Below, in pieces: positions 1 through 8,002 of a DNA stretch of 64,000 bases. The stretch spans positions 54,973-118,972 of the forward strand of contig CAYVBK010000013.1 of assembly GCA_964449465.1 (NCBI GenBank), read 5' to 3'. The DNA is from CAYRXM01 sp964449465 (lineage in GTDB: Bacteria > Chloroflexota > Anaerolineae > JAFGEY01). Under the pieces are notes generated by a model. That model made no database searches. It was given only the letters and a program-made list of their open reading frames with translations, and was not told the origin of the DNA. Made by a program: the position numbers and the translations under genes. Each line of letters opens with the position of its first letter. The first letter of the stretch is position 1.

Positions 1-5
1 AGACG

Positions 6-1265
6 ATGAGCGAGCCAAATTGCGTTTCCAATTTGAACGGCCAATTAACCCATATCGAGCAAGATCAGCAACAGCGGATCGATCACCTGGTACGCCTGCT
101 CGAAGTCACCCGCCAGCTCAATGAGACGCTCAACCTGGAAATCCAGCTTCAAATGATCAATCAGGTCGCCACCGAGTTGACCGAAACCGAGGCCGGATCC
201 ATCTTTTTGCGCGACAACAAAACCAACGAACTGTTCTTCCTCTCCGCATCTGGCGAGGCCGCCACCGGCGAAAAGGGCGAAAAGCTCAAGCGCATCCCCG
301 TGCCGATGGATGGCAGCATCGCCGGCTGGGTGGTCAAAAACGGGCAACCCACCGTCGTCAACGATGTGCAGAACGATCAACGACATTTTGGCAAAACCGA
401 CGATGAAACCCATTTCGTCACTCGCTCCATCCTGGCCGTGCCGCTGATCCGTCGCGACAAGGTGATCGGCGCGCTGGAAGTGCTGAACAAAAAGGGACTG
501 GCCGGCTTTAGCGACCAGGACCTCAGCCTGCTGACCCTGCTGGCCGGACAGGCAGCCGTCGCCATCGAAAACGCCCGCCTGTTCGAGCAGAGCGACCTGG
601 TTTCCGAAGTCGTCCACGAACTGCGCACCCCCATGACCTCGATCATGGGCTATGCCAAAATGCTGACAATGGAAGGCGTCCCCGACGGAGTCAAACAGCA
701 ATTTTCCGAAACCATCTATCGCGAGTCGCGCCGTTTGGGGCAAATGGTCAACGACTTTTTGGATTGGGCGCGCCTCGAAGCCGGCCGCGTGCGTTTTGAG
801 CAAAAGCCGGTTGATATGCAGCAATTGATCCGCGATACCATCTTGATCATCGAGCCGCAGGCTCAGGAACGCGGCATCGTGATCGAAAAACTCATCCCCG
901 ACGAAAAATGGGTCGTCATCGGCGATGAAGCCCGCCTCAAACAAATTCTGCTCAACCTGGCCAGCAACGGCGTCAAATACAACCGCGATCATGGCCGGCT
1001 GGACTTTATTGTCAAACGCAGCGAAAATCAGCTTGCCATCTCGATCCGTGACACCGGCGTGGGCATCCCCCCCGAAAGCCTGGACAAGCTCTTTCAGCGG
1101 TTCTACCGCGTACCCGGCACCGAAAACGTGGTGCGCGGCACCGGCCTGGGGTTGAACATTGCCAAATCGCTGATCGAAGCGCACGGCGGGCAGATTCAGG
1201 TGTCCAGCACAGTGGGCGTTGGCTCAACCTTTACCATCATCCTGCCGCTGGCGCCGTCGGCCTGA
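6..1265 (+). CDS. GAF-domain sensor histidine kinase
   Basis: A soluble-looking two-component sensor kinase of about 419 residues. A GAF sensory domain covers roughly residues 40-190. A HisKA dimerisation segment follows, with the phospho-accepting His near residue 204 in the H-box HELRTPM. The HATPase_c domain has an N-box (NLASNGVKYN), a DTGVGIPP G1 box and a GTGLGL G2 box. No membrane segment is visible, so it probably senses an intracellular signal or a small ligand. No response regulator lies beside it; the nearest are at 22.3 and 41.8 kb. The ATG at 6 is used because the window begins here. No in-frame stop precedes it, so the true start may lie upstream. Confidence 0.9.
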   Translation: MSEPNCVSNLNGQLTHIEQDQQQRIDHLVRLLEVTRQLNETLNLEIQLQMINQVATELTETEAGSIFLRDNKTNELFFLSASGEAATGEKGEKLKRIPVPMDGSIAGWVVKNGQPTVVNDVQNDQRHFGKTDDETHFVTRSILAVPLIRRDKVIGALEVLNKKGLAGFSDQDLSLLTLLAGQAAVAIENARLFEQSDLVSEVVHELRTPMTSIMGYAKMLTMEGVPDGVKQQFSETIYRESRRLGQMVNDFLDWARLEAGRVRFEQKPVDMQQLIRDTILIIEPQAQERGIVIEKLIPDEKWVVIGDEARLKQILLNLASNGVKYNRDHGRLDFIVKRSENQLAISIRDTGVGIPPESLDKLFQRFYRVPGTENVVRGTGLGLNIAKSLIEAHGGQIQVSSTVGVGSTFTIILPLAPSA

Positions 1266-1298
1266 ACATTTTGTCACAACCCAATGTCTTGTCAACGC

Positions 1299-1330
1299 AG
1301 ACCTGGCAGATTACAAGACCTGCCAGGTCT
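1299..1330 (+). terminator. Perfect 11-bp hairpin after the histidine kinase
   Basis: AGACCTGGCAG (1299-1309) and CTGCCAGGTCT (1320-1330) are perfect inverted repeats with a 10-nt loop, followed by CCATTTTTC. It could be a rho-independent terminator for the kinase with a modest T tract, or one copy of a dispersed palindrome. It sits just upstream of the next gene's ribosome site. Confidence 0.45.
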
Positions 1331-1353
1331 CCATTTTTCAGATTGGAGTCTCT

Positions 1354-2703
1354 ATGTCTAAACGCTCTTGGACCCTGGCCCTGTTCATCGCCCTGCTGCT
1401 CGGCGCGCTGACAGCCTGCCAGAAACCATCCCCTACAGCCACCATCGTCTCGCTGCCCACCGCCACCCCACGTCCACCGACGGCCACCGTCACCCCGACG
1501 ATGCCGGCGACGCCCACCAAATCGGCGTTGCCCACGCCAACTGCCGACGCGCAGGCTCCAGCCACGTCCGTTCCGCAGCCCACTCCCACTTCGCGCTGGC
1601 CCAGGCCACAAACGGCCCTCACGCCCACCCCGGCCTGGCAGATTCCCGAGGTGAGTGACGATGACCAAAAGCGCGGCGCCGCCGACGCCGGCATGATCCT
1701 GGTCGAATATGGCGACTATCAATGCCCCTACTGTTCGCGCGTCGCCGACATGCTCAAACGGCTGGCCGATGCCTACCCCGATCAGGTTCTCTTTGTCTAC
1801 CGCCATTTCCCCCTGATCTCGATCCACGACAAGGCCATGATCACTGCCGAAGCCGCCGAAGCTGCCGGCGCACAGGGCAAATTCTGGGAGATGCACGAGT
1901 TGCTGTATGCCCGCCAGCAAGAATGGAGCACTCAATCGGCCGCTCAGGTGCAAAAAACATTGGAAGGCTATGCCCAGGAATTGGGCCTGGACGTAACCAA
2001 ATTTTCCCAGGCCCTCACCAGCGGCACCTACAAAAGCATCGTCCAAAAGCAGTACGAAAAAGCCAGCAGCATCGGCATCCCCGGCACGCCCACCCTGTTC
2101 ATCAATGGGCAATACCTCAACCCCCAGCAAATTCCGTTGAACGATATGGTGTTGAGCGGGCTGGCCCGCCTGTACAACTATTACGGCCCTGAATACGAGG
2201 CCGCCCCGCCGCTGACCATTGACCCCGCCAAGCCTTACTTTGCCACAGTCAAGACCAACAAAGGTGCGTTCTGCATCGAATTGCTGCCCCAAAGCGCGCC
2301 CAACACCGTCAACAGTTTTGTCTTTTTGGCCGGCGAAGGCTATTTCGACGGCGCGCCATTTCACCGCGTCTTGCCCGATTTTGTGGCCCAGACCGGTGAC
2401 CCCACCGGCAGCGGCTTTGGCGGGCCGGGCTATCGCTTGACCGATGAAATCGATCCCAACCTCAAGCACGACGGCCCCGGCATGGTCTCGATGGCCAACT
2501 CGGGGGCCAACACCAACGGCAGTCAGTTCTTTATCACCTACCAGGCCGCGCCCGATCTGGATGGCGGGTACACCATCTTTGGTCGGGTCAAGCAAGGTAT
2601 GGAGGTGGTCAACAGCCTGCTGCCGCGCGACCCTCAAGAAGACCCCTATGCGCCCTATGACTGGATCGAGACCATCACCATCGCCGCACAGTGCGACGAA
2701 TAA
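1354..2703 (+). CDS. DsbA-like thioredoxin / cyclophilin fusion lipoprotein
   Basis: An exported lipoprotein of about 449 residues that joins two protein-folding activities. The signal peptide ends in a lipobox (LTAC) with the lipidated Cys near residue 22. A Thr/Pro-rich spacer runs to about residue 95. A DsbA-like thioredoxin fold follows, with the redox site CPYC at about 124-127 and a cis-Pro region in GTPTLF. The C-terminal third (from about residue 295) is a cyclophilin-type peptidyl-prolyl isomerase with FHRVLPDF, VAQTGDP and NGSQFFIT. It probably forms disulfides and isomerises prolines in secreted proteins at the outer face of the membrane. The start is the ATG at 1354, because it begins the signal peptide; the frame is open further upstream but encodes no signal there. 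Confidence 0.88.
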   Translation: MSKRSWTLALFIALLLGALTACQKPSPTATIVSLPTATPRPPTATVTPTMPATPTKSALPTPTADAQAPATSVPQPTPTSRWPRPQTALTPTPAWQIPEVSDDDQKRGAADAGMILVEYGDYQCPYCSRVADMLKRLADAYPDQVLFVYRHFPLISIHDKAMITAEAAEAAGAQGKFWEMHELLYARQQEWSTQSAAQVQKTLEGYAQELGLDVTKFSQALTSGTYKSIVQKQYEKASSIGIPGTPTLFINGQYLNPQQIPLNDMVLSGLARLYNYYGPEYEAAPPLTIDPAKPYFATVKTNKGAFCIELLPQSAPNTVNSFVFLAGEGYFDGAPFHRVLPDFVAQTGDPTGSGFGGPGYRLTDEIDPNLKHDGPGMVSMANSGANTNGSQFFITYQAAPDLDGGYTIFGRVKQGMEVVNSLLPRDPQEDPYAPYDWIETITIAAQCDE

Positions 2704-2783
2704 CCGCGTTGGTTTCGGCAAGGTTTCGGCAGGGGTTCGACCAGCTCAACCTGCCATCTCAACCAATGCTCCGACACAACAAC

Positions 2784-2820
2784 AAAAAAGAACTGCGAGC
2801 CAGGCTCGCAGTTCTTTTTT
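2784..2820. terminator. Bidirectional intrinsic terminator between convergent genes
   Basis: A near-perfect palindrome centred on 2802: AAAAAAGAACTGCGAGCC and its complement ending in TTTTTT. It has T tracts on both strands. It lies between the stop of the DsbA-cyclophilin gene (+) and the stop of the solute-binding protein gene (-), so it can end both transcripts. Confidence 0.9.
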
Positions 2821-2838
2821 TCATTGGATCGGAAAAGG

Positions 2839-4761
2839 CTACTTTTGGATCGGCCCGACGGTGCCGTCGAGGATCCACAGGATCACGAACGAGTCATTAT
2901 ACGGGCTGTTCTTGAACAGCGGATCATCGTCCTTGGGCCAGCCGGTGGTGTTCAAGCCGTCCTGGATGGGGTTATTGCCGTAACGCTCCCACAGCGGGAT
3001 GCGCGGCAATTCCTGGTTAAAGATTTTCACCAGATCATAGACGCGGCCTTTTTGGGCGTTCAGATCGAGGCCCTCGATGCAGTCAATGATCATCTGCTCC
3101 AGGTCTACCTCTTTGCCGTTCACCGTGCGTTGCAGCGAGTAAGCGATGCCGGGCAGAGTCGGGTCGCCGGTCTTTTGGGCCGCCGAGTTGTTGTTGAAAA
3201 AGTCGGCGCGGATCGAGAAATACGGGTGCGGATCGCCCGAACCCCAACCCTGGATAGCCATCTGGAAGTCGCCCTTGTTGACTTGGTCGCCGATCTGCGT
3301 ATAGGTGACGCCGCGCATGGTCGTCTTGATGCCAAACTTGGTCAGCTGGGCAGCGGCATTCTCGGCCGCGCCACTCCAGTCGGCGTACTCGGCCGGCACG
3401 ATCAACTCGTACTCGCACTTGGCGCCCTTGTCATCCACCCAGATGCCATCGTCGCCTTTCTTAAAGCCGAGGCCTTCCAGGATCTTGGCCGCCTTGTCCA
3501 CATTGTACTCGTACTTGTCCATCTCGTTCAACTGCTCTTGGGTCAGCCAGGTGGCAATGATGTTGTCGCTGACACCGGTCATGTACATTTGGTTCTTGGC
3601 CGACTCACCCAGTGAAACGAAAGCATTGTCGTCCATATTGATCGCGTGGGCGACGGCCTTGCGGAACTCGGGCAGCTCAAAGGGATGGATTTTCAGGTTA
3701 AAGATGATCGCCGGACCGGAGAAAATAGGCGGGCGCACGATGCGGATGCCCAACTCTTTGAAGGCCTTTTCGGTGGCCGGGGCAAAACCGTGCGTGGCAT
3801 AGTCCACCTGGTTCGACATCACCAGCGGGGTAATGACCGGGGTCTCGCCCTGGTAGATCAACACCTCGTCAAACTTGACCTTGTCGGCCCAGAACGAAGT
3901 GGGGTTCTTGACCATGGTCAGACGGGCTTCGTTGACATCGTTCAGGTTGGGGATGGTGTAGGGGCCGGTGACTACTTTTTTCTCAGGCCGGAACTCGCTG
4001 AGCTTGGTTTGCAGATCTTTCCATTCCTGGTCCTGGCTGGTCTTGCCAGCATCGAACAGCTTTTGAGCGTCGGCGGCAAACTGGCCGTACACCGACGAGG
4101 GGGCGATGCGCTGCTTGAGGACCAGGCGCACCGCCGGCAGGGCCGGCTTGCCCATGGTGAACAGCACAGTAAAGTCATCTACCGCTTCCACTTTGCTCAA
4201 ATAGTTCCACACCGAATAGTTTTGCAGGCGGCCGATGGTAAAGGTGGCCACCACGTCTTTGGCTGTAAAGTCCGAGCCATCGCTCCACTTGACACCCTTG
4301 CGCAAGATCAGACGCACCTTGTCGGGCGGCTCGACCTTGTAATCGGTGCCCAGCAAGGGGATGTATTCGCCGGTGGCCCACTTGTAAAAGAACGAGGGCA
4401 GCTCGCACAGGTCTTGATAGATGCCGACACCGAGAAAGCCGCTGGCGAAAAAGTTAAAGTGGCCCTGCGGCGGCACCGAGTAGGGGTACGCGCCGTTAAA
4501 GACGGCCGGTTTCTTCTTGGATGGATCGGGAGTAGCCGTGACCACCACCTGCTCTTTGACCACTTTGGTCACTTCTTTTTCCACCACTTTGGTCACTTCG
4601 ACCGACTTGCCTTCGACCATGACCGTCTCTTTGACGGTTTCCTTGACCACCTGGGTCACGACTTTTTCAATGATTTGCGGGGTTGGCGTGGCACAGGCCG
4701 CCAGGGTCGCCAGAATGGTGATGGTGCAAAACACCGCAAACACAAAACGCTTGGTTTTCAT
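2839..4761 (-). CDS. ABC transporter solute-binding lipoprotein (family 5, peptide type)
   Basis: An extracellular solute-binding protein of about 640 residues, family 5 (DppA/OppA fold), that should deliver oligopeptides or similar solutes to the OppBCDF-like system 1 kb upstream on the same strand. It has a signal peptide with a lipobox (TLAAC, Cys near residue 23). A stalk rich in Val, Lys, Glu and Thr (repeats such as KVVTQVVKETV) then tethers the domain to the membrane. The ATG at 4761 is chosen because an AGGAGG lies 9 nt upstream and the signal peptide starts there. It is separated from the transporter operon by repeats and gene remnants, and I see no clear promoter of its own. Confidence 0.9.
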   Translation of the reverse strand: MKTKRFVFAVFCTITILATLAACATPTPQIIEKVVTQVVKETVKETVMVEGKSVEVTKVVEKEVTKVVKEQVVVTATPDPSKKKPAVFNGAYPYSVPPQGHFNFFASGFLGVGIYQDLCELPSFFYKWATGEYIPLLGTDYKVEPPDKVRLILRKGVKWSDGSDFTAKDVVATFTIGRLQNYSVWNYLSKVEAVDDFTVLFTMGKPALPAVRLVLKQRIAPSSVYGQFAADAQKLFDAGKTSQDQEWKDLQTKLSEFRPEKKVVTGPYTIPNLNDVNEARLTMVKNPTSFWADKVKFDEVLIYQGETPVITPLVMSNQVDYATHGFAPATEKAFKELGIRIVRPPIFSGPAIIFNLKIHPFELPEFRKAVAHAINMDDNAFVSLGESAKNQMYMTGVSDNIIATWLTQEQLNEMDKYEYNVDKAAKILEGLGFKKGDDGIWVDDKGAKCEYELIVPAEYADWSGAAENAAAQLTKFGIKTTMRGVTYTQIGDQVNKGDFQMAIQGWGSGDPHPYFSIRADFFNNNSAAQKTGDPTLPGIAYSLQRTVNGKEVDLEQMIIDCIEGLDLNAQKGRVYDLVKIFNQELPRIPLWERYGNNPIQDGLNTTGWPKDDDPLFKNSPYNDSFVILWILDGTVGPIQK

Positions 4762-5153
4762 GAAAATCATCCTCCTTTGGATTTCAGACAAAAAATAGAA
4801 ACGACCGAGAAACAAAAAACACCGATTTTCTTCGCCACACCTCCTTCCTGTTCGAGTCCTCTGAAAAAAGCTTTACCGCCGAGGCACAGAGAATGCAAGT
4901 ATTGCAAGATTTCTTGAACAATGTCAAAACTCGGCTTGGTTTTTTCCGCAAATTCTTGAATGAGTCCACTGAAAAAACCACCAAGAACACCAAGTACACG
5001 AAGAAAGTCAAGACTTGCATTAATTATTTCAATGTTGTATTTGAACAATTTCAAGCTCAACCTGAATTTTCTTTGTGACCTTTGTGTTCTTTGTGGTTAA
5101 ATCCACCTTTTTTCAAGAGAGTCTTGAATAAAACTCAAACTCATTGAATAGGG
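4762..5153. repeat. Gene-free segment with dispersed AT-rich repeats
   Basis: About 390 bases without a supported gene. It is markedly more AT-rich than its surroundings. It carries motifs seen again near 23.6-23.8 kb: TTCTTGAACAATGTCAAAAC (4911-4930), TCCACTGAAAAAACC (4965-4979), CTCTGAAAAAAGC near 4860 and a GAGGCACAGAGAA string at about 4881. A TTTGTGnnCTTTGTG-type direct repeat lies at about 5070-5100. These look like dispersed intergenic repeats. Several short open frames occur here on both strands but show no protein-like signal. Confidence 0.6.
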
Positions 5154-5384
5154 TTATGCTGCCACTGGCACATACAGGCTCGGATGAATTTGCTCAACAA
5201 CATTTTCCTGGCTCGACCTCAAGCGCGCAAACACAACCGGTTTGTCCAGTGTGTTCAGCAATTCCAGATTATACAAACAAATCTCTGGATCATCGTCAGG
5301 TAGTATAATCAACTCAAAATCGTCCGGCAGGGAACTGAGTATTTGGGGCCTATCAAGCAAATAGCGCACAAGCTCACCTACCAA
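5154..5384 (-). CDS. Small DUF5647-like protein, probably 5'-truncated
   Basis: About 76 residues from a TTG at 5384. The motif SLPDDFELIILPDDDPEI followed by YNLELLN and KPVVFARL resembles the small DUF5647 family as I remember it (function unknown). The frame stays open upstream to 5438 and reads a family-like IVERNIAL just before the TTG. It has no ATG or GTG start and no ribosome site, and it runs into a repeat arm (CACTGAAAAAA, 5417-5427). I infer that the original N-terminus was replaced by repeat DNA. It may be a decaying gene; a TTG-initiated shortened product is possible. Confidence 0.5.
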   Translation of the reverse strand: MVGELVRYLLDRPQILSSLPDDFELIILPDDDPEICLYNLELLNTLDKPVVFARLRSSQENVVEQIHPSLYVPVAA

Positions 5385-5416
5385 AGCAATGTTTCGTTCA
5401 ACGATATTCTTGACTG

Positions 5417-5545
5417 CACTGAAAAAAGTCTTTGCAGGTCAGGTGCCCGTCACTTTGGTGAATTTTTACGAAAATTCGACACTTCTAAAGCATAACCATA
5501 TTCAATCAAATTCAAGTGACGGGCACCTCAGCGAGTTTTTTCAGT
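5417..5545. repeat. Imperfect inverted-repeat element, MITE-like in shape
   Basis: The left arm starts CACTGAAAAAAGTC (5417-5430) and includes AGGTGCCCGTCACTT (5441-5455). The right arm carries the exact complement AAGTGACGGGCACCT (5514-5528) and ends GAGTTTTTTCAGTG (5532-5545). So two blocks of arms pair across about 130 bp with no coding capacity inside. The outer block is the same CACTGAAAAAAC motif found elsewhere in the window. No transposase is seen. Confidence 0.6.
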
Positions 5546-5565
5546 GAACCCATTCTTGGGTTTGT

Positions 5566-5738
5566 TCATTTTTTCTCCAACCACTCTTCATACCTCTGAC
5601 GGTATTGGCTCCATCCATTCTTTGTCAAAACAACATTCCAATTGCACAGTAAACAAGTACCCGGCCCTGTTCTAACTCAAACTGAACGCGCAAGGCATTT
5701 ATCTCATCTAGCAGCCGACGAAATTTAACCTCGCGCAC
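5566..5738 (-). pseudogene. Degenerate small-gene remnant
   Basis: On the minus strand a 37-codon frame (5625-5738, GTG start possible) contains protein-like text, VKFRRLLDEINALRVQFELE. It ends in a stop, and a different frame continues with GWSQYRQRYEEWLEKK to a TGA at 5566. The shift between two protein-like frames suggests a decayed gene or two gene scraps. I do not recognise the family with confidence. With the truncated DUF5647-like frame next to it, this could be the residue of a small two-gene unit. Confidence 0.35.
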
Positions 5739-5742
5739 TATC

Positions 5743-5928
5743 TCACCGCCCCACCACGCGCACCAACACAAAAATAACACCGATCATGATCAGGCCGATC
5801 ACCAGAGTCACGACAGAAATGACAAACTCGGCCGTGCCGGGCGTCAGCACAAACAGCATCACAATAGAAAGAACCACCATCAAAAAGGCAATGCGAAAGA
5901 CGGCCTGCCCGGCCTGCGGACTGATCAT
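5743..5928 (-). CDS. Small two-helix membrane protein coupled to the OppF-like gene
   Basis: About 61 residues, almost entirely two hydrophobic helices (roughly residues 9-29 and 34-56) ending in a short basic tail (RVVGR). The start is the ATG at 5928, which overlaps the stop of the upstream ATPase gene as ATGA, so translation is probably coupled. Longer versions starting further upstream would lie inside the ATPase gene. Family not recognised. Its position as the last gene of the transporter operon suggests an accessory membrane role, but that is only context. Confidence 0.65.
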   Translation of the reverse strand: MISPQAGQAVFRIAFLMVVLSIVMLFVLTPGTAEFVISVVTLVIGLIMIGVIFVLVRVVGR

Positions 5929-6920
5929 GCCTCTGCCTTTTGCCTGGCTACCACGTGGCAAGACACAAAACGCCCATCCCTGGTCGGCAGCAAAGGCGGA
6001 CGCTCAACATCGCACACTCCTTGCACAAAGCGCGGGCAGCGCGGATGAAAATGACAGCCCGGCGGCAGATTGGCCAGGCTGGGAATATCCTGGCTGCGCA
6101 GCGGCACCCGCTGTTTGTGGCGCGTCAGATCGGGATCGGCCTCTGGCACCGCCGACAGCAAGGCCTGCGTATAAGGATGAAGCGGATCGTTCACCAGTCG
6201 CGGCGTATCGGCAATCTCAACCATGTTGCCCACATACATCACCGCAATGCGCCCACTCCAGGCAAAGTATTTGGCCAGGGCCAGGTCGTGGGTGATGAAC
6301 AAAAAAGTCACCCCAAACTCGTCGCGCAGCCGCCCCAACATGGTCAGCAAGCTGACCCGGATGGACACATCTACCATCGAAACGGCCTCATCGGCGACGA
6401 TAAAACTGGGGTTGACCGTCAACGCCCGCGCCACCGACACTCGCTGCCGCTGCCCGCCGCTCAACTCGTGCGGGTGCTTTTTCAGCAGGTCCTCCGGCGG
6501 AGTCAACCCCACAATCTCAAACAACTCACAGGCGCGCTTCCAGGCATGGGCGCGGCTGGAAACCAGCTTGTGGCGAAACAAAGGCGCCGTGATGATGTCA
6601 TAGATAGTATGCATCGGGTTGAGCGAGGCATAAGGGTCTTGGTGGATCAGTTGCACGCCAGTGCGATACCGTTTGAAGGCCGGCCTGTCCATCTGCCAGA
6701 TATTTTGACCCTCGTACAAAATTTCGCCGCGCGTCGGGCGGATCAGCCCGGCGATCAGCTTGCCGGTAGTGGTCTTGCCGCAGCCGCTCTCGCCCACCAG
6801 GCACAAAATCTCGCCGCGCGGCACTGCAAATGAAACGTCCTCAACCGCCCAGATTTTCTTTTTCCGCGCCCCAAAAGAACGGCCCAAACTCCTGGCCTCG
6901 ATCAAGATATCGTCGCTCAT
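5925..6920 (-). CDS. Oligopeptide ABC transporter ATPase (OppF/DppF-like)
   Basis: About 331 residues; the second ATP-hydrolysing subunit of a peptide-type ABC importer. Visible motifs are Walker A (GESGCGKTT), the signature LSGGQRQRVSVARAL, a Walker B region (FIVADEAVSMVD) and the H-loop (FITHDLA). The C-terminal extension contains the Cys-containing PGCHFHPRCPR block typical of the OppD/OppF family. The start at 6920 overlaps the upstream gene's stop as ATGA. The Walker B segment reads ADEAVS rather than DEPTS, a variation seen in some OppF-like subunits. Confidence 0.92.
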   Translation of the reverse strand: MSDDILIEARSLGRSFGARKKKIWAVEDVSFAVPRGEILCLVGESGCGKTTTGKLIAGLIRPTRGEILYEGQNIWQMDRPAFKRYRTGVQLIHQDPYASLNPMHTIYDIITAPLFRHKLVSSRAHAWKRACELFEIVGLTPPEDLLKKHPHELSGGQRQRVSVARALTVNPSFIVADEAVSMVDVSIRVSLLTMLGRLRDEFGVTFLFITHDLALAKYFAWSGRIAVMYVGNMVEIADTPRLVNDPLHPYTQALLSAVPEADPDLTRHKQRVPLRSQDIPSLANLPPGCHFHPRCPRFVQGVCDVERPPLLPTRDGRFVSCHVVARQKAEA

Positions 6921-7999
6921 GCCCGTCCTCCCCGCGCCTTTTCCAATTGATCCCAACTCTGGTCGGCTTTTTGTTCCACCTCTTGCCAGTAAAAGCAGGC
7001 TGCCGCATGCTCTGGCCCGATGTGGGTCAACTCGGGCTCTTCATGCCGACACCGCTCGGTCATAAAAGGACAGCGCAGATGAAACTTGCAGCCGCTGGGG
7101 AGATCAATCAAGTCGGGCGGCGACCCCGAAATCGAGCTAAGGTCCTGGAACGCTCCGGTCACGGTCGGCACAGCTTTGATCAGCCCCAGGGTATAAGGGT
7201 GACGCGGCTCGTAGAAAATCTGCTTGACCGTGCCATACTCCACGATCCGCCCGGCATACATGGTCGCCACATGGTCGGCCAACTCGGCCGCCAGCGACAG
7301 GTCGTGCGAGATAAACATCATGGCAAAATGGAGGTCATTCTGTAATGCGCGAAGCAAATCAATGATCGTGCGCTGGGTGAGAATGTCCAGCGCCGTAGTC
7401 GGCTCATCCAGGACGATCAGCGGCGGGTTGAGCAGCAAAGACATGGCAATCAACACGCGCTGACGCATGCCGCCGCTCAATTCGTGTGGATACGAACGCA
7501 GCACCCGGTCTGGCTCCAGATGGACGCGCAGCAGCAATTCGCTGGCCAGTTTCATCGTTTCGGCATAAGAGGTGGGGCGATGCGCCCTGACCGTATCATA
7601 CATCTGGTCGCGGATGCGCAGCACCGGATTGAACGCGCTAAGCGCAGACTGGAACACCATCGCGCAGCCCTGCCAGCGAAACTGGCGCATCTCTTTTTCA
7701 TCCCAACTCAGCACGTCGTGGCCGACCCCATCCTGTCGATAGATGATTTGTCCGCGCGTGATCCGTGCCGTTTTGACCAGCAGCCGGATCAACCCCAGCC
7801 CCAGGGTGGTTTTGCCCGAGCCACTTTCGCCGATCAAGGACAGGCTCTCGCCGGGAAAAATGTCAAAATCCACACCGCGCACCGCCTTGACCATCCCTCG
7901 CTCGGCCTTGTACTCAATCGCCACATCGCGCACCGACAGCACGGCATCCTCGACATTTTGCCTGATCCAGGGGAGTTTTTGAGCAGTTTGATTCTCCAT
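6917..7999 (-). CDS. Oligopeptide ABC transporter ATPase (OppD/DppD-like)
   Basis: About 360 residues; the first ATPase of the importer. Motifs are Walker A (GESGSGKTT), signature LSGGMRQRVLIAMSL, Walker B (LIVLDEPTTALD), H-loop (FISHDLS) and the C-terminal LPSGCKFHLRCPF block of the peptide-importer ATPases. The ATG at 7999 begins 4 nt after the upstream permease stop. It pairs with the OppF-like subunit directly downstream. Confidence 0.92.
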   Translation of the reverse strand: MENQTAQKLPWIRQNVEDAVLSVRDVAIEYKAERGMVKAVRGVDFDIFPGESLSLIGESGSGKTTLGLGLIRLLVKTARITRGQIIYRQDGVGHDVLSWDEKEMRQFRWQGCAMVFQSALSAFNPVLRIRDQMYDTVRAHRPTSYAETMKLASELLLRVHLEPDRVLRSYPHELSGGMRQRVLIAMSLLLNPPLIVLDEPTTALDILTQRTIIDLLRALQNDLHFAMMFISHDLSLAAELADHVATMYAGRIVEYGTVKQIFYEPRHPYTLGLIKAVPTVTGAFQDLSSISGSPPDLIDLPSGCKFHLRCPFMTERCRHEEPELTHIGPEHAAACFYWQEVEQKADQSWDQLEKARGGRA

Positions 8000-8002
8000 A
8001 TT

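Noticed and set aside
45..1184. Long minus-strand open frame of 379 codons
   Set aside because: It is antisense to the histidine kinase, whose motifs are complete. The reverse frame is open only because of the codon composition and shows no domain.
1237..2721. Long minus-strand open frame of 494 codons
   Set aside because: Antisense shadow of the DsbA-cyclophilin gene, low-complexity Gly/Arg-rich text, no ribosome site.
3646..4917. Long plus-strand open frame of 423 codons
   Set aside because: Antisense to the solute-binding protein, His/Gly/Leu-rich translation without family motifs.
5417..5545. Insertion sequence
   Set aside because: Inverted repeats are present but there is no transposase and no clear target duplication, so only a MITE-like repeat is supported.
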